52,548 nt of DNA, from contig JAKACW010000030.1 in NCBI GenBank assembly GCA_021821045.1, positions 1 to 52,548 on the forward strand. The letters run 5' to 3'. A program made the translations under genes and the position numbers. Below the pieces are notes generated by a model. That model was not told where the DNA came from and made no database searches. It saw nothing but the letters and a program-made list of their open reading frames with translations. The stretch comes from Pseudomonadota bacterium (GTDB lineage Bacteria > Pseudomonadota > Gammaproteobacteria > JAADHS01). Each line of letters starts with the position of its first letter. Position 1 is the stretch's first letter. Positions 8,984-17,448 of this stretch are shown piece after piece.

Positions 8984-10312
8984 ATGGATGGACGATTTAG
9001 AGGCAGCTTGCTGGCGGGATTGTGTTGCCTGGCGGCGGCTAACGGCGCTGTGGCGGAAACGGAGTTTTCGGGCACGGTTGAAGCACTCCTCAGAGCCGAC
9101 GACGACGGCAAATATATGAACCAACAACTGCGTCTGGATGCGGAGGCGGTTTACTCCCCCGAAGACGGAGAAAGCCTTGGGTTTAGCGACGAAGAAACAG
9201 ACGGCGGACGTTCACCTGAAGCACGGGTTCGCTTTTGGGCCATATCCGATCCGGCGGACGACGGCATTGAGCGGGACAACGTGGAGCTGCATACCGGCGG
9301 CGTGACCGTCTTTCCCTTCGAGAACAGCTCAGTGTTCCTGGGGCGAGACTACGTCATCTGGGGCCGGGCGGACAAAGTCAATCCGGTGGACGTGGTCAAT
9401 GGCGAGGACTTCACCCAGTTTCTGGTTCAGGATCAGCAACGGCGGAAGCTGCCCAACACCCTGGTCAATTACACCTATGCCCGCGAGGACACCAAGTTCG
9501 AGCTGATTTACGTTCCCAGTTACGAGGGTCATTTGCTGCCGATACGCGGCACGCGCTGGTGTCAGTACCGCTGCGAAGTGGCCAGCCCGGTCACCGGTAC
9601 CCAGTCGGGGTTTGATGTCACCGTTATGGATACCCTCGATGCCAATGACGTCGACAGTGGCGAACTTTCGGCGCGCTTCACCTCCCGGGCCGGGCGGTAT
9701 GATTACGGCCTGGTTTTACAGAGCGGTTTCGACAAGTTCCCGGTGTACAGCCGGACATTCACCGGGTTGACGTCGCTGACCTTGAATCGCGAGTTGGAGC
9801 GACGGGAGAAAGTCGGCGGCGACGTGGCCTTCACGGTTGGCGAGTTCGGCATCCGCGCCGAGGCGCTCTACCAGATCGACTCTGTCCTGCACTATCTGGT
9901 CGACACGCCGGAGTTCGTCACCGATGACGACGGATTGAAGGACGTCGACCAGTTGAACTGGATTGTCGGCGTGGACTGGCGCTCCAGCGGCGACCTTTAT
10001 ATCAACGTCCAATACGCCCAGAACAAGTTTCTCGATGTGCCGGAGGAGAAATTCTTCCGTTCCAGCTTCGAGACGTTGGCGACGTTCCAGATCTCGGACC
10101 TGTTTCTCGACAACGATCTGGAGTTGAAGCTGACGGTATTTTACGAAACCGCCGACGATTCTCACGCGGTGTCGCCGGAGGCCGGTTATCGCCTCAGCGA
10201 TGAGGCGCGCTGGGTGACGGGCATTTATTATTTCGAAGGCAACGAGCAAACATTCTTCGGCGAGCATGAGGACAACACCAATGTGTTCACCTATCTCGAA
10301 TATAAATTCTAG
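8984..10312 (+). CDS. Outer-membrane beta-barrel protein (DUF1302-like)
   Basis: 442 residues. Signal peptide (LLAGLCCLAAANGAVA), then alternating beta-strand sequence throughout, ending in YLEYKF; the terminal Phe is the usual BAM recognition signal. The stretch GRDYVIWGRADKVNPVDVVN resembles the conserved WG.AD...DVVN segment of DUF1302-type barrels, which are found with LolA-like proteins and RND exporters. It may form the outer-membrane exit of the system. Identity with DUF1302 is a judgement by eye; that it is an outer-membrane barrel is more secure. Confidence 0.75.
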   Translation: MDGRFRGSLLAGLCCLAAANGAVAETEFSGTVEALLRADDDGKYMNQQLRLDAEAVYSPEDGESLGFSDEETDGGRSPEARVRFWAISDPADDGIERDNVELHTGGVTVFPFENSSVFLGRDYVIWGRADKVNPVDVVNGEDFTQFLVQDQQRRKLPNTLVNYTYAREDTKFELIYVPSYEGHLLPIRGTRWCQYRCEVASPVTGTQSGFDVTVMDTLDANDVDSGELSARFTSRAGRYDYGLVLQSGFDKFPVYSRTFTGLTSLTLNRELERREKVGGDVAFTVGEFGIRAEALYQIDSVLHYLVDTPEFVTDDDGLKDVDQLNWIVGVDWRSSGDLYINVQYAQNKFLDVPEEKFFRSSFETLATFQISDLFLDNDLELKLTVFYETADDSHAVSPEAGYRLSDEARWVTGIYYFEGNEQTFFGEHEDNTNVFTYLEYKF

Positions 10313-10371
10313 TAGGAGCGGATTTATCCGTGATGGAATCTCGATTGCATCGCGGATAAATCCGCTCGTAC
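10312..10371. repeat. REP-like inverted repeat pair
   Basis: Facing arms GTAGGAGCGGATTTATCCGT and CGCGGATAAATCCGCTCGTA then C, within 60 bases. It starts at the stop codon of the barrel gene and precedes the propeller/cupredoxin gene, where it could act as a transcription or mRNA-stability boundary. Confidence 0.85.
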
Positions 10372-10406
10372 GATCTTTGATGGGATGAGAGGTTTTTAAA
10401 AAAGTC

Positions 10407-11981
10407 ATGCAACGATACAATCTACTCCGCCGCGCGCTCATGGTAATCCTGTTATGCCTCGGCGTGATTCCGCTGCTGCAAGCCAGCACCCAAACGACTT
10501 ACGAGATTTACGCTCAAGGGTTCATCAACCCCAAAGGCATGGCGATCGGGCCGGACGGTCTGCTCTACGTCACGGAATCGGGCAAGCCCGGCGATGTTTT
10601 CGTGCCGCTGCCCGCCGCCTATGGCAACGCCCCGCTGGGTGACACCGGCAGAATCTCCGTCGTCAAGAACGGCAAGCGCGAGGACTTCATCACCGGCATT
10701 CCCACGCTCGGGCTTTATGACGGCAAGGAAATGCTGGGCCCGACGGCGCTGACGGTTTTAGACGGCGAGATGTACTTCACCCGCGCGCTGCACATGACCG
10801 ATCCGCCCAAGTTGTACAAGATCGTCAACGGCAAACTGGAGGTGTTCGCCGATCTGGGCGCGTTCAACGCCAGCCATCCGCCGCCCTCGGACAACGGCGA
10901 TGCCGCCATCGGCAATCCCTTCGACATGCTGACCATCGGCAGCGATATCTATGTGTCGGACGGCAACTTCAATCGGGTGTTGAAAGTGGACCGGCAGGGC
11001 AATATCTCGATTTTTGTCGCGTATCAACGTTCCCCGGTAACGACCGGTCTTGCCGCCGACGCCCAAGGCAATCTGTACGTGGCGCAGTTCAGCCCGGCGC
11101 CGTATCACGAAGGCAGTAGTCGCATCGACAAGGTCGCTCCCGATGGCACGCTCACCGAAGGCTACGTGCCCAATCTTACCAACATTGTCGACATCGAGTT
11201 TGCCCCCGACGGCACGCTCTATGCCCTGCAATTCGCCGGCGGCTTCAATCACAACAAGCTGGAATACAAACCCTACAGCGGACGTCTTTTGAGAGTGCGC
11301 GAGGATCGCAGCGTGGAACCGGTGCTGACCAACTTGATGTTCCCCACCTTCATGCACTTCGCTAAGGATGGGGCACTGTACATCTCTAATTTCGGCAATC
11401 AAGCCAACGATGGGCAGGGGCAGATACTCAAAGTGGCTCTCGGCGACCTGCCCGCCGAAGGTCCGACCGTCGCCGCGCCCACCGGGGAGCCGTACGAAGA
11501 ACCCATTGCCGACGGCGGCGGAACGCCGCGGGGCGAGGGCGGCGCAGTGGTGATCGAAATCATCGAGAACGCCGATGCGACCCTGTGGGGCTACAACCCG
11601 AGCAGCGCGGAAGTGCCACCGGGCAGTGACATCATCTTCGTCAACCGCGGCAAAGCACCCCACACCGTGACGGCGGTGGAAGGCGCGTTCGATAGCGGCA
11701 TCATCAAGCCGGGGGATTCGTTTCGGTTTAACTTGGCGCAGTCGGGCACGTACTCGTTTTATTGTGTTCCTCATCCGTGGATGAAAGCCATGATTACGGT
11801 GACGGGCGCGATTGTGCCGGCCGCGGCGGCCGCCGGCGCGCCCGAGACGGTGCCCGTCGCGCCGAAGCGGGAGCTGGAGTTCGAAGGAACGCGCGGCGTG
11901 ATAATCGTCGTGTTGTTGGTGACGCTGGCGGTGGGCTTGTTTTTTGTGGTGCGGCTGTTTGGACAGAAGCGCGAGGCGTAA
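10407..11981 (+). CDS. Membrane-anchored beta-propeller / cupredoxin fusion (ScyD/NHL-like plus blue-copper domain)
   Basis: 524 residues. N-terminal signal sequence (ALMVILLCLGVIPLLQA). Residues about 35-345 contain repeated NHL/SMP-30-like blades (GMAIGPDGLLYVTESG, GLAADAQGNLYVAQF, IEFAPDGTLYALQF) as in ScyD/ScyE-family proteins. A linker is followed by a plastocyanin-like domain (380-468) with ligands H419, C453, H456 and M459 (YCVPHPWM), a complete type-1 copper site. A Pro/Ala linker and a C-terminal membrane helix (498-516) with a basic tail anchor it, so the body faces the periplasm. A role in copper-dependent electron transfer or ligand binding is inferred. The upstream start codon lacks a strong ribosome-binding site. 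Confidence 0.82.
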   Translation: MQRYNLLRRALMVILLCLGVIPLLQASTQTTYEIYAQGFINPKGMAIGPDGLLYVTESGKPGDVFVPLPAAYGNAPLGDTGRISVVKNGKREDFITGIPTLGLYDGKEMLGPTALTVLDGEMYFTRALHMTDPPKLYKIVNGKLEVFADLGAFNASHPPPSDNGDAAIGNPFDMLTIGSDIYVSDGNFNRVLKVDRQGNISIFVAYQRSPVTTGLAADAQGNLYVAQFSPAPYHEGSSRIDKVAPDGTLTEGYVPNLTNIVDIEFAPDGTLYALQFAGGFNHNKLEYKPYSGRLLRVREDRSVEPVLTNLMFPTFMHFAKDGALYISNFGNQANDGQGQILKVALGDLPAEGPTVAAPTGEPYEEPIADGGGTPRGEGGAVVIEIIENADATLWGYNPSSAEVPPGSDIIFVNRGKAPHTVTAVEGAFDSGIIKPGDSFRFNLAQSGTYSFYCVPHPWMKAMITVTGAIVPAAAAAGAPETVPVAPKRELEFEGTRGVIIVVLLVTLAVGLFFVVRLFGQKREA

Positions 11982-11999
11982 GATGAAAAGTCCCGGATT

Positions 12000-12111
12000 G
12001 TGGGAGCGGATCATTCCGCGATTGGCTCGGCGAGGAATCGCGGTAGTCGCTCCGGGCATCCTGCCCTCTCGCGACATTCGCACATCCGTGTGCATCAGAA
12101 ACCGCTCCCAC
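12000..12111. repeat. Long REP element with two internal hairpins (copy E1)
   Basis: Outer arms GTGGGAGCGGATCATTCCGC and AGAAACCGCTCCCAC. The internal hairpins are at 12046-12075 (GTCGC/GCGAC outer stem, GGGCA/TGCCC inner stem) and 12080-12093 (GCACA-TCCG-TGTGC). Spacing is identical to copies at 7428-7540 and 27728-27802. Confidence 0.88.
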
Positions 12112-12146
12112 GACTTGGCGGCGAACTCTGTGAACACGCGCTTGTT

Positions 12147-12207
12147 GTGGGAGCGGATCATTCCGCGATTGGCCCGGCAGAATATCGCAGTATGAAACCG
12201 CTCCCAC
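12147..12207. repeat. REP-like inverted repeat pair
   Basis: Facing arms GTGGGAGCGGATCATTCCGC and GAAACCGCTCCCAC, 61 bases long, the same length as the three tandem copies between prfB and lysS. It sits 52 bases before the MMPL exporter start. Confidence 0.85.
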
Positions 12208-12259
12208 AACTTTGCGGCGTCTTAAAGCGGGGAACAACTTCTGTGAGCGAGCAACAGCA

Positions 12260-14515
12260 ATGAAAACGCCATTCAGCCGTTTAGCCGCGATGGTGATCGA
12301 CAACCGCAAACGGGTCGGCTTGCTGTGGCTGGCCGTGCTGGTTGTTGCCGGCGCCTTGGCCGCGCAAGTGCAGGGTCTGGTCAAGGTCGGCGGCTACAGC
12401 CTGCCGGGCACGGAGTTTCACGAATCATCGGAGATCCTTAGAGAACGCCTCGACCAAACCGCCGCCAAGACTGCGTTGGCGGTTTACCGCTCCGACACCC
12501 TCAAGGTGTACGACAAGCAATTCGAGCAGGAAGTGTCGGCATCGTTCGAGCGCTTGCTCGGCCATTCCCTGGTGAAGCGCATCGAATCGTTTTACGAAAC
12601 CGGCATCCCGGATTTTGTCAGCAAGGACAACCGCACCTTGTATGCCATCGTATTTCTGGATGGCAGCGAAGAAGCCATCGAGCGGGCGACACCGGAGTTC
12701 CGCACCTTGGCTGCATCGGAAATCATCGAGGTGTCTATCACGGGGATTCAAGCCGCCAACTACGACATCGAACAGGCCACCGGCCAGGATATGGCGGCGG
12801 TCGAAGTCTATTCCTTTCCGTTGGTGTTGCTGCTGCTGTTTCTTTTCTTCCGCAGCGTGTTGCTGGGTGTGATCCCTATCGTAGTGGGCGTCGTCTCCAT
12901 CCTGATCACTTTGGGCATACTTGCTGTGCTGGCGTACAACACCGACGTGTCGATATTCGCCATCAACTGCGCCACCATGATCGGGTTGGGGCTCGCTATC
13001 GACTTCTCGCTGATTGCTCTGGATCGCTTCCGCCGCGAAGTGCAGTCGGTGCCTTACAAACAGGCCATAGAAACAATGCTCAACACATCCGGCCGCGCTA
13101 TCTTGCTGTCCGGCGTTACGCTTTTCATGACCATGATCGTGTGGGCGTTGTTTCCGATCATGATCATCAGCTCCATCGCCTTGGCGATCTCGCTGTCGGC
13201 CATCGTCGCCGTAGTCACCGCGCTGCTGTTGATGCCGCTGATCCTGTCGTTTCTCGGTCCGCGGCTGGAGAAAAAATATCGCAGTCGGCCGGTTATCAGC
13301 GAAACGGAAGGGCAGTTCTGGCGGCGTTTCTGCTACAAAGTCATGGGTTCGCCATGGGCCAGTGTGGGCATTGCGTGTGTAATTCTATTCGCGCTGGCCT
13401 ATCCGGCGCTGAACATGAACCGTACCGGCGTTACCCTCGATGTCGTGCCGCCCGTGGTGGAGTCTCGCTATGCCGCGGACATTCTCGCCGAGAATTATGG
13501 CAAAGGCGCCATCGGTCCCATTATGGTGGCGGTGGAAGCGGGCCGTGATGGCGGCATCTGGCAGCGTGAAATCATGGAAGGGCTGTTTGCGCTGCACGAA
13601 AAACTGCGCGCCGATCCGCGGGTGGAGAACGTCCGCTCGCTGATCAGTCTGCGGCCCAATCCGTCGGCGGAATGGGCGACGTCGCTGTCCCAACGGTCCG
13701 TCAAGTCGAATCAAGATTACTATCGCATCGCCAAGAACGTGGTGGATATCGACGGGGCGAATCGAGCCACGGTGATGTATGTGTTCTCCAAAGAAAACGA
13801 GGTGCATCCGTCGACAATTGCATTGCTGGAGGATATTCGCGCCAACGCCGAAATCTGGGCGCCCGGTCTGCGGGTGGCGCAGACCTTTGTCGGCGGCGCG
13901 CCCGCCATGCACTACGATTTCACCACGGTGCTGGACGATCAAGTGCCGTTGTACTTGGGGTTAAGTCTGCTGGTGAACTTCGTGACATTGATGATCGTGC
14001 TCAAGACGGTGATCATCCCGATCAAGGCCGTGCTGACCAATCTGCTGTCGCTGTTCGCCAGTTTCGGCGCGTTGGTCATCATCTTTCAATACGGCTTCGG
14101 CGCCTCGCTGTTTGGGGCGGAGACGATCGGGGCCATTATTCTCTATACCCCGGTGATCGGGTTCGCGATTCTCTATGGCCTGAGCACGGACTATGAGGTG
14201 TTCCTCATGACCCGCGTGCGCGAGCGCATGGCGGAAGGGCTCGGTAACGACGATGCGGTGGCGGCGGGCGTGCAGGATTCCGCCCGCGTCATCACCACGG
14301 CGGGTTTGATCATGATCGTGGTGTTCGGGTCGTTTGCGTTTACTCAGGTGCAAGTGACGCGGGAGATCGGTTTGGTGCTGGCTATCGCGATTTTGATCGA
14401 CATGACCATCGTGCGGCTGGTGCTGGTGCCGGCGACCATGAAGCTGATGGGCGCGCGCAACTGGTGGTTTCCCAAGCCGCTGGATCGGTGGATTCCCGAA
14501 ATCCGCGAGGCTTGA
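12260..14515 (+). CDS. MMPL-family RND exporter
   Basis: 751 residues with the duplicated MMPL plan: an N-terminal helix (GLLWLAVLVVAGALAA), a periplasmic loop, a membrane bundle (about 190-360), a second loop, and a second bundle (about 575-735). The first bundle carries GLGLAIDFSLIALDRFRRE and the second GLSTDYEVFLMTRVRE, both typical MmpL helix-4/10 signatures with acidic and aromatic residues for proton coupling. MMPL proteins export lipids such as mycolates, glycolipids or hopanoids. It differs clearly from the COG1033-type exporter at 5000, so the block has two distinct exporters. The start is placed at ATG 12260, where membrane-protein character begins; the extension back to 12212 includes REP-flanking sequence. 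Confidence 0.85.
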   Translation: MKTPFSRLAAMVIDNRKRVGLLWLAVLVVAGALAAQVQGLVKVGGYSLPGTEFHESSEILRERLDQTAAKTALAVYRSDTLKVYDKQFEQEVSASFERLLGHSLVKRIESFYETGIPDFVSKDNRTLYAIVFLDGSEEAIERATPEFRTLAASEIIEVSITGIQAANYDIEQATGQDMAAVEVYSFPLVLLLLFLFFRSVLLGVIPIVVGVVSILITLGILAVLAYNTDVSIFAINCATMIGLGLAIDFSLIALDRFRREVQSVPYKQAIETMLNTSGRAILLSGVTLFMTMIVWALFPIMIISSIALAISLSAIVAVVTALLLMPLILSFLGPRLEKKYRSRPVISETEGQFWRRFCYKVMGSPWASVGIACVILFALAYPALNMNRTGVTLDVVPPVVESRYAADILAENYGKGAIGPIMVAVEAGRDGGIWQREIMEGLFALHEKLRADPRVENVRSLISLRPNPSAEWATSLSQRSVKSNQDYYRIAKNVVDIDGANRATVMYVFSKENEVHPSTIALLEDIRANAEIWAPGLRVAQTFVGGAPAMHYDFTTVLDDQVPLYLGLSLLVNFVTLMIVLKTVIIPIKAVLTNLLSLFASFGALVIIFQYGFGASLFGAETIGAIILYTPVIGFAILYGLSTDYEVFLMTRVRERMAEGLGNDDAVAAGVQDSARVITTAGLIMIVVFGSFAFTQVQVTREIGLVLAIAILIDMTIVRLVLVPATMKLMGARNWWFPKPLDRWIPEIREA

Positions 14516-14536
14516 GGCCGCGGAAGCGAATCATTT

Positions 14537-14615
14537 GTGGGAGCGGATCATTCCGCGATATAGATCGGCTATGGCGGCGAGTCGGGCGAAGAATCGCGGA
14601 ATGATCCGCTCCCAC
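14537..14615. repeat. REP-like inverted repeat pair
   Basis: Facing arms GTGGGAGCGGATCATTCCGC and GCGGAATGATCCGCTCCCAC. These are exact inverse complements, so the pair can form a near-perfect long stem. It lies between the convergent MMPL exporter and nadA genes. Confidence 0.88.
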
Positions 14616-14643
14616 AGCCCGGCGTCGGCGATTCTTCTCTGAT

Positions 14644-14704
14644 GTGGGAGCGGTTTCATACCGCGATTGAGCCGGCGAAGAATCGCGGATCAATCCGCTC
14701 CTAC
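14644..14704. repeat. REP-like inverted repeat pair overlapping the nadA 3' end
   Basis: Facing arms GTGGGAGCGGTTTCATACCG and CGCGGATCAATCCGCTCCTA then C. The right arm overlaps the nadA stop codon region. Two adjacent pairs between convergent genes could serve as a bidirectional transcription end. Confidence 0.82.
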
Positions 14705-15777
14705 GCCCGGCCCTGACCGCGAACGTCCTTGTTGATCGTCGTCGCGAAGTCCAGCATGCGCTGCAACGGCAGCAGGGCGCGCTCCCGCGTCGCGGCGTCG
14801 ACCAAAATCTCATTGCCGCCGTGTTCCAGCGTATTGGCCAGGGTTTCCAGTTCATTCATCCCCATCCACGGGCAGGCGGCGCAACTGCGGCAGGTGGCGC
14901 CGGTGCCGCCAGTGGGCGCTTCGATGAAGCGTTTGTGGGGCGCCGCTTGGCGCATCTTGTAGAAGATGCCTTTGTCGGTGGCGACGATCAGTGTTTCGTT
15001 GGGCAGCGACTGCGCGGCCTTGATCAATTTAGTGGTGGAGCCGACCACGTCCGCCAGTTCAACCACCGGTTCCGGCGATTCCGGGTGCACCAGCACCGCC
15101 GCTTCCGGATGCAGCAATTTCAGCTTGCGCAGTTCGCGGGCCTTGAATTCGTCGTGGACGATGCACGCGGCATCCCATAGCAGCATGTCGGCGCCGGTTT
15201 CCCGTTGGATGTACGCGCCCAGATGTTTGTCCGGCGCCCACAGAATTTTCTTTCCCTCGGCGTGCAGATGTTCGGCCACATCCAATGCGATGGCGGAGGT
15301 GACGACCCAATCGGCGCGGGCTTTCACCGCGGCGCTGGTATTGGCGTAAACAACGACCTCCCGGTCGGGGTGTTCATCGCAAAACCGGCTGAATTCGTCC
15401 GCCGGGCAACCGATGTCGAGCGAGCAGGTGGCCTCCAAGGTCGGCATCACGATGCGTTTTTCAGGATTGAGAATCTTGGCGGTCTCGCCCATGAAGCGCA
15501 CGCCGGCCACGACGAGTGTGGTCGCAGAGTGGCGGGTGCCGAAGCGAGCCATTTCCAAGGAGTCGGAAATGAATCCACCGGTCTCGTCCGCGAGGGCTTG
15601 AATCGCCGGCGAGGTGTAATAGTGGGCGACGAGCACGGCGTCCTGCGCTTTGAGCAGGCTTTTGATTTTTTCCGTCAACTGATGGGCGGTTAGTTTGGGC
15701 GCCACGGCGGGTGCGCCCGCGCGCTCGAGGCGTATGACGAGTTTCGGCTGCGGCTGGGCGGTCGTGATCGGTGCCAT
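14701..15777 (-). CDS. nadA: Quinolinate synthase
   Basis: 358 residues. NadA condenses iminoaspartate (from NadB) with dihydroxyacetone phosphate to quinolinate in de novo NAD synthesis. The three-fold repeated sequence pattern of the family is clear ([39 protein letters not shown]-type [11 protein letters not shown]). Cysteines for the [4Fe-4S] cluster lie in TCSLDIGC, near [10 protein letters not shown], and in [11 protein letters not shown], where the family has its last ligand. The ATG at 15777 follows GAGAGGG. It lies 32 bases downstream of nrtR on the same strand, so it is likely under NrtR control; nadB is unlinked at 33853. Confidence 0.95.
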   Translation of the reverse strand: MAPITTAQPQPKLVIRLERAGAPAVAPKLTAHQLTEKIKSLLKAQDAVLVAHYYTSPAIQALADETGGFISDSLEMARFGTRHSATTLVVAGVRFMGETAKILNPEKRIVMPTLEATCSLDIGCPADEFSRFCDEHPDREVVVYANTSAAVKARADWVVTSAIALDVAEHLHAEGKKILWAPDKHLGAYIQRETGADMLLWDAACIVHDEFKARELRKLKLLHPEAAVLVHPESPEPVVELADVVGSTTKLIKAAQSLPNETLIVATDKGIFYKMRQAAPHKRFIEAPTGGTGATCRSCAACPWMGMNELETLANTLEHGGNEILVDAATRERALLPLQRMLDFATTINKDVRGQGRA

Positions 15778-15809
15778 GGCGTTACCCTCTCCGGTGAAGC
15801 GTTATTTTT

Positions 15810-16484
15810 TTATTTGAAAAACTCAACTTTGTCGCGGCACTTGGCGCGATACAGCTTGGCCGGCCGGTGCTGCCCTTGACGTCTGAAATTGCCGGTTTCT
15901 TCCAGGCAATCTAACGCAAGTACCCACTTTCGAAAATTGCGCTTGTCGAGACTTTCCTGACGCAGCACTTCATATACCTGTTGCAACTCAGTCAATGTAA
16001 AGTGTTCGGGAAGAAATTGCAGCGCCACAGTCGAGTAGCGTGTTTTGGCCGATACCCGCTCCTGTGCCACGCGAATGATCTCGCGATGGTCGAATGCCAA
16101 CGCCGGCAGGTTATCAATCGGATGCCAGGCCAGGCGAGTCGCGTCCGAACCGGCGTGGGGAGCAACCAAGTGTCGCGGCACCAAGGCAAAGTAGGCCACG
16201 GTAATGACCCGCTCGCGCGGGTCCCGATTCTTGGCGCCGAAAGTAAAGAGTTGTTCGAGATAAACATTGTCGACGCCCGTCTCCTCGCGCAGCTCACGCA
16301 ATGCGCCCGTTTCCAAATCCTCGTCCATGTCAACAAAGCCGCCGGGTAACGCCCAGTGCCCCTTGAACGGATCGTTGCGCCGCTCGATCAACAGGGCGGA
16401 CAGGGTATGATCCACGATCGTAAACACCACAATGTCGGTGGTGACGGCGGGATGGGGCTGAGCATAACAATATTGCGTTTTCAT
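15810..16484 (-). CDS. nrtR: NrtR-type Nudix transcriptional regulator of NAD synthesis
   Basis: 224 residues. An N-terminal Nudix hydrolase domain has a complete Nudix box (49-71; GFVDMDE ... RELREETGV), followed by a winged-helix-like C-terminal part (about 150-224). This two-domain plan is that of NrtR, an ADP-ribose-sensing repressor of NAD biosynthesis genes. Every catalytic Glu and Arg of the box is present, so hydrolase activity may be retained, whereas some NrtR proteins have a degenerate box. The gene directly precedes nadA, and a perfect inverted repeat lies 9 bases before its start codon, which suggests autoregulation. An ADP-ribose pyrophosphatase without regulatory function is the alternative. 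Confidence 0.85.
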   Translation of the reverse strand: MKTQYCYAQPHPAVTTDIVVFTIVDHTLSALLIERRNDPFKGHWALPGGFVDMDEDLETGALRELREETGVDNVYLEQLFTFGAKNRDPRERVITVAYFALVPRHLVAPHAGSDATRLAWHPIDNLPALAFDHREIIRVAQERVSAKTRYSTVALQFLPEHFTLTELQQVYEVLRQESLDKRNFRKWVLALDCLEETGNFRRQGQHRPAKLYRAKCRDKVEFFK

Positions 16485-16492
16485 GACCCGGC

Positions 16493-16511
16493 TAGTGTAT
16501 GGAGTACACTA
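16493..16511. promoter_or_regulatory. Probable NrtR operator
   Basis: TAGTGTA-TGGAG-TACACTA, a perfect 7-bp inverted repeat with a 5-base centre, lies just upstream of the nrtR start. Its position would block transcription of nrtR-nadA. It has the size and symmetry expected of an NrtR site; no second copy was seen upstream of nadA itself or of nadB. Confidence 0.7.
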
Positions 16512-16616
16512 AAAGTACGCTGGCGACGGGGGCAGTGTCAATCAGGTAGCCGACAAATTCCAATGGTCAGGCACAACGTTATGATTAAATGAGCATTTTA
16601 GGATTGGAGCCGAACC

Positions 16617-17405
16617 ATGACTAAGCCCGTCCTGGGCCTGAGCGCCTGCCTCGTCGGCCAAGCGGTTCGTTACGATGGAGGCCACAAGGACCAACCTTGG
16701 CTGCACCTTGCGGTGTTGCCGTGGGTTAGTCCCGTCATCGTGTGCCCTGAGGCCGGTGCTGGATTGGGTGTGCCCCGTCCGCCCGTGCATCTGGTGGCCG
16801 GGCCGGCTGGGCCGCGCATGATCGGTGTGGCGGATGGTCGCTTGGATGTAACCGAGCACGTCACTGCGTATATCGGGAGATGGCTGGATTCACTTGCCGC
16901 GGTCGACGGTTTCATCGTCAAAGCGCGGAGTCCGAGTTGCGCGGCACATGACGCGCCGTTGGTGCTGGAATCGGGCGAGGTCGTGGCGGGGTCCGGTTTG
17001 TTTACCCGCCAGTTGCGCACCCATCTGCCGCTACTGCCCATCGACGACGAGGCAGCGCTAAGCGATGACCAAGCGCGACAGGCTTACTTTGATCGGGTTT
17101 TTTTGTATCGCGCCCTCCGCATAGCGCGCGCCACAGACGAGCGTGAAGCCTGGGATGCCTTTTTCAAGCTGGCGCTCGCCGTCGGGAATTTGCGGGAACT
17201 TTCGTCGGGATTTGGTGAAGTGGTTACGCACATCAGGCAACTGCGAGAGCATCCTCGCGCGGACACGCGGAGGTCGGTCGTGGATCAGATTTTTGATCTC
17301 GCACTTGCGCCGCGCGCGCCGCACAAAGCGCAGCATTGGCTGAGTGATGATGCCAATGTGCGCGAATTGTCCGCGGCCGAGCGCGCATTACGATTCGCGT
17401 TATAA
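16617..17405 (+). CDS. DUF523 (TudS-like) protein with an uncharacterised C-terminal extension
   Basis: 262 residues. Residues 1-150 match DUF523: LGLSACLVGQAVRYDG with C11, IVCPEAGAGLGVPR with C43, and KARSPSCA with C108. Three conserved cysteines are what the 2-thiouracil desulfidase TudS uses to hold a catalytic [4Fe-4S] cluster. The C-terminal 100 residues are helical and do not look like the DUF1722 (YbgA) domain that often follows DUF523; I do not recognise them. GGAG sits eight bases before the ATG. The stop codon overlaps a TATAAT at 17401 that may serve the next gene. Desulfidase activity is inferred from the domain only. Confidence 0.75.
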   Translation: MTKPVLGLSACLVGQAVRYDGGHKDQPWLHLAVLPWVSPVIVCPEAGAGLGVPRPPVHLVAGPAGPRMIGVADGRLDVTEHVTAYIGRWLDSLAAVDGFIVKARSPSCAAHDAPLVLESGEVVAGSGLFTRQLRTHLPLLPIDDEAALSDDQARQAYFDRVFLYRALRIARATDEREAWDAFFKLALAVGNLRELSSGFGEVVTHIRQLREHPRADTRRSVVDQIFDLALAPRAPHKAQHWLSDDANVRELSAAERALRFAL

Positions 17406-17406
17406 T
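17401..17406 (+). promoter_or_regulatory. Possible -10 box of the Sel1-repeat gene
   Basis: A consensus TATAAT overlaps the stop codon of the DUF523 gene, 43 bases before the next start. No good -35 element is seen at the right distance, so this is tentative. Confidence 0.4.
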
Positions 17407-17448
17407 GCGGGGCCCTAGCCACTAGCCACAAAAAGGACTCATATCACA

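Noticed and set aside
10758-12209. 483-residue leftward open frame
   Set aside because: It lies antisense to the propeller/cupredoxin gene, has no family pattern, is Arg/His-rich as expected for a shadow in GC-rich DNA, and begins inside REP repeats.
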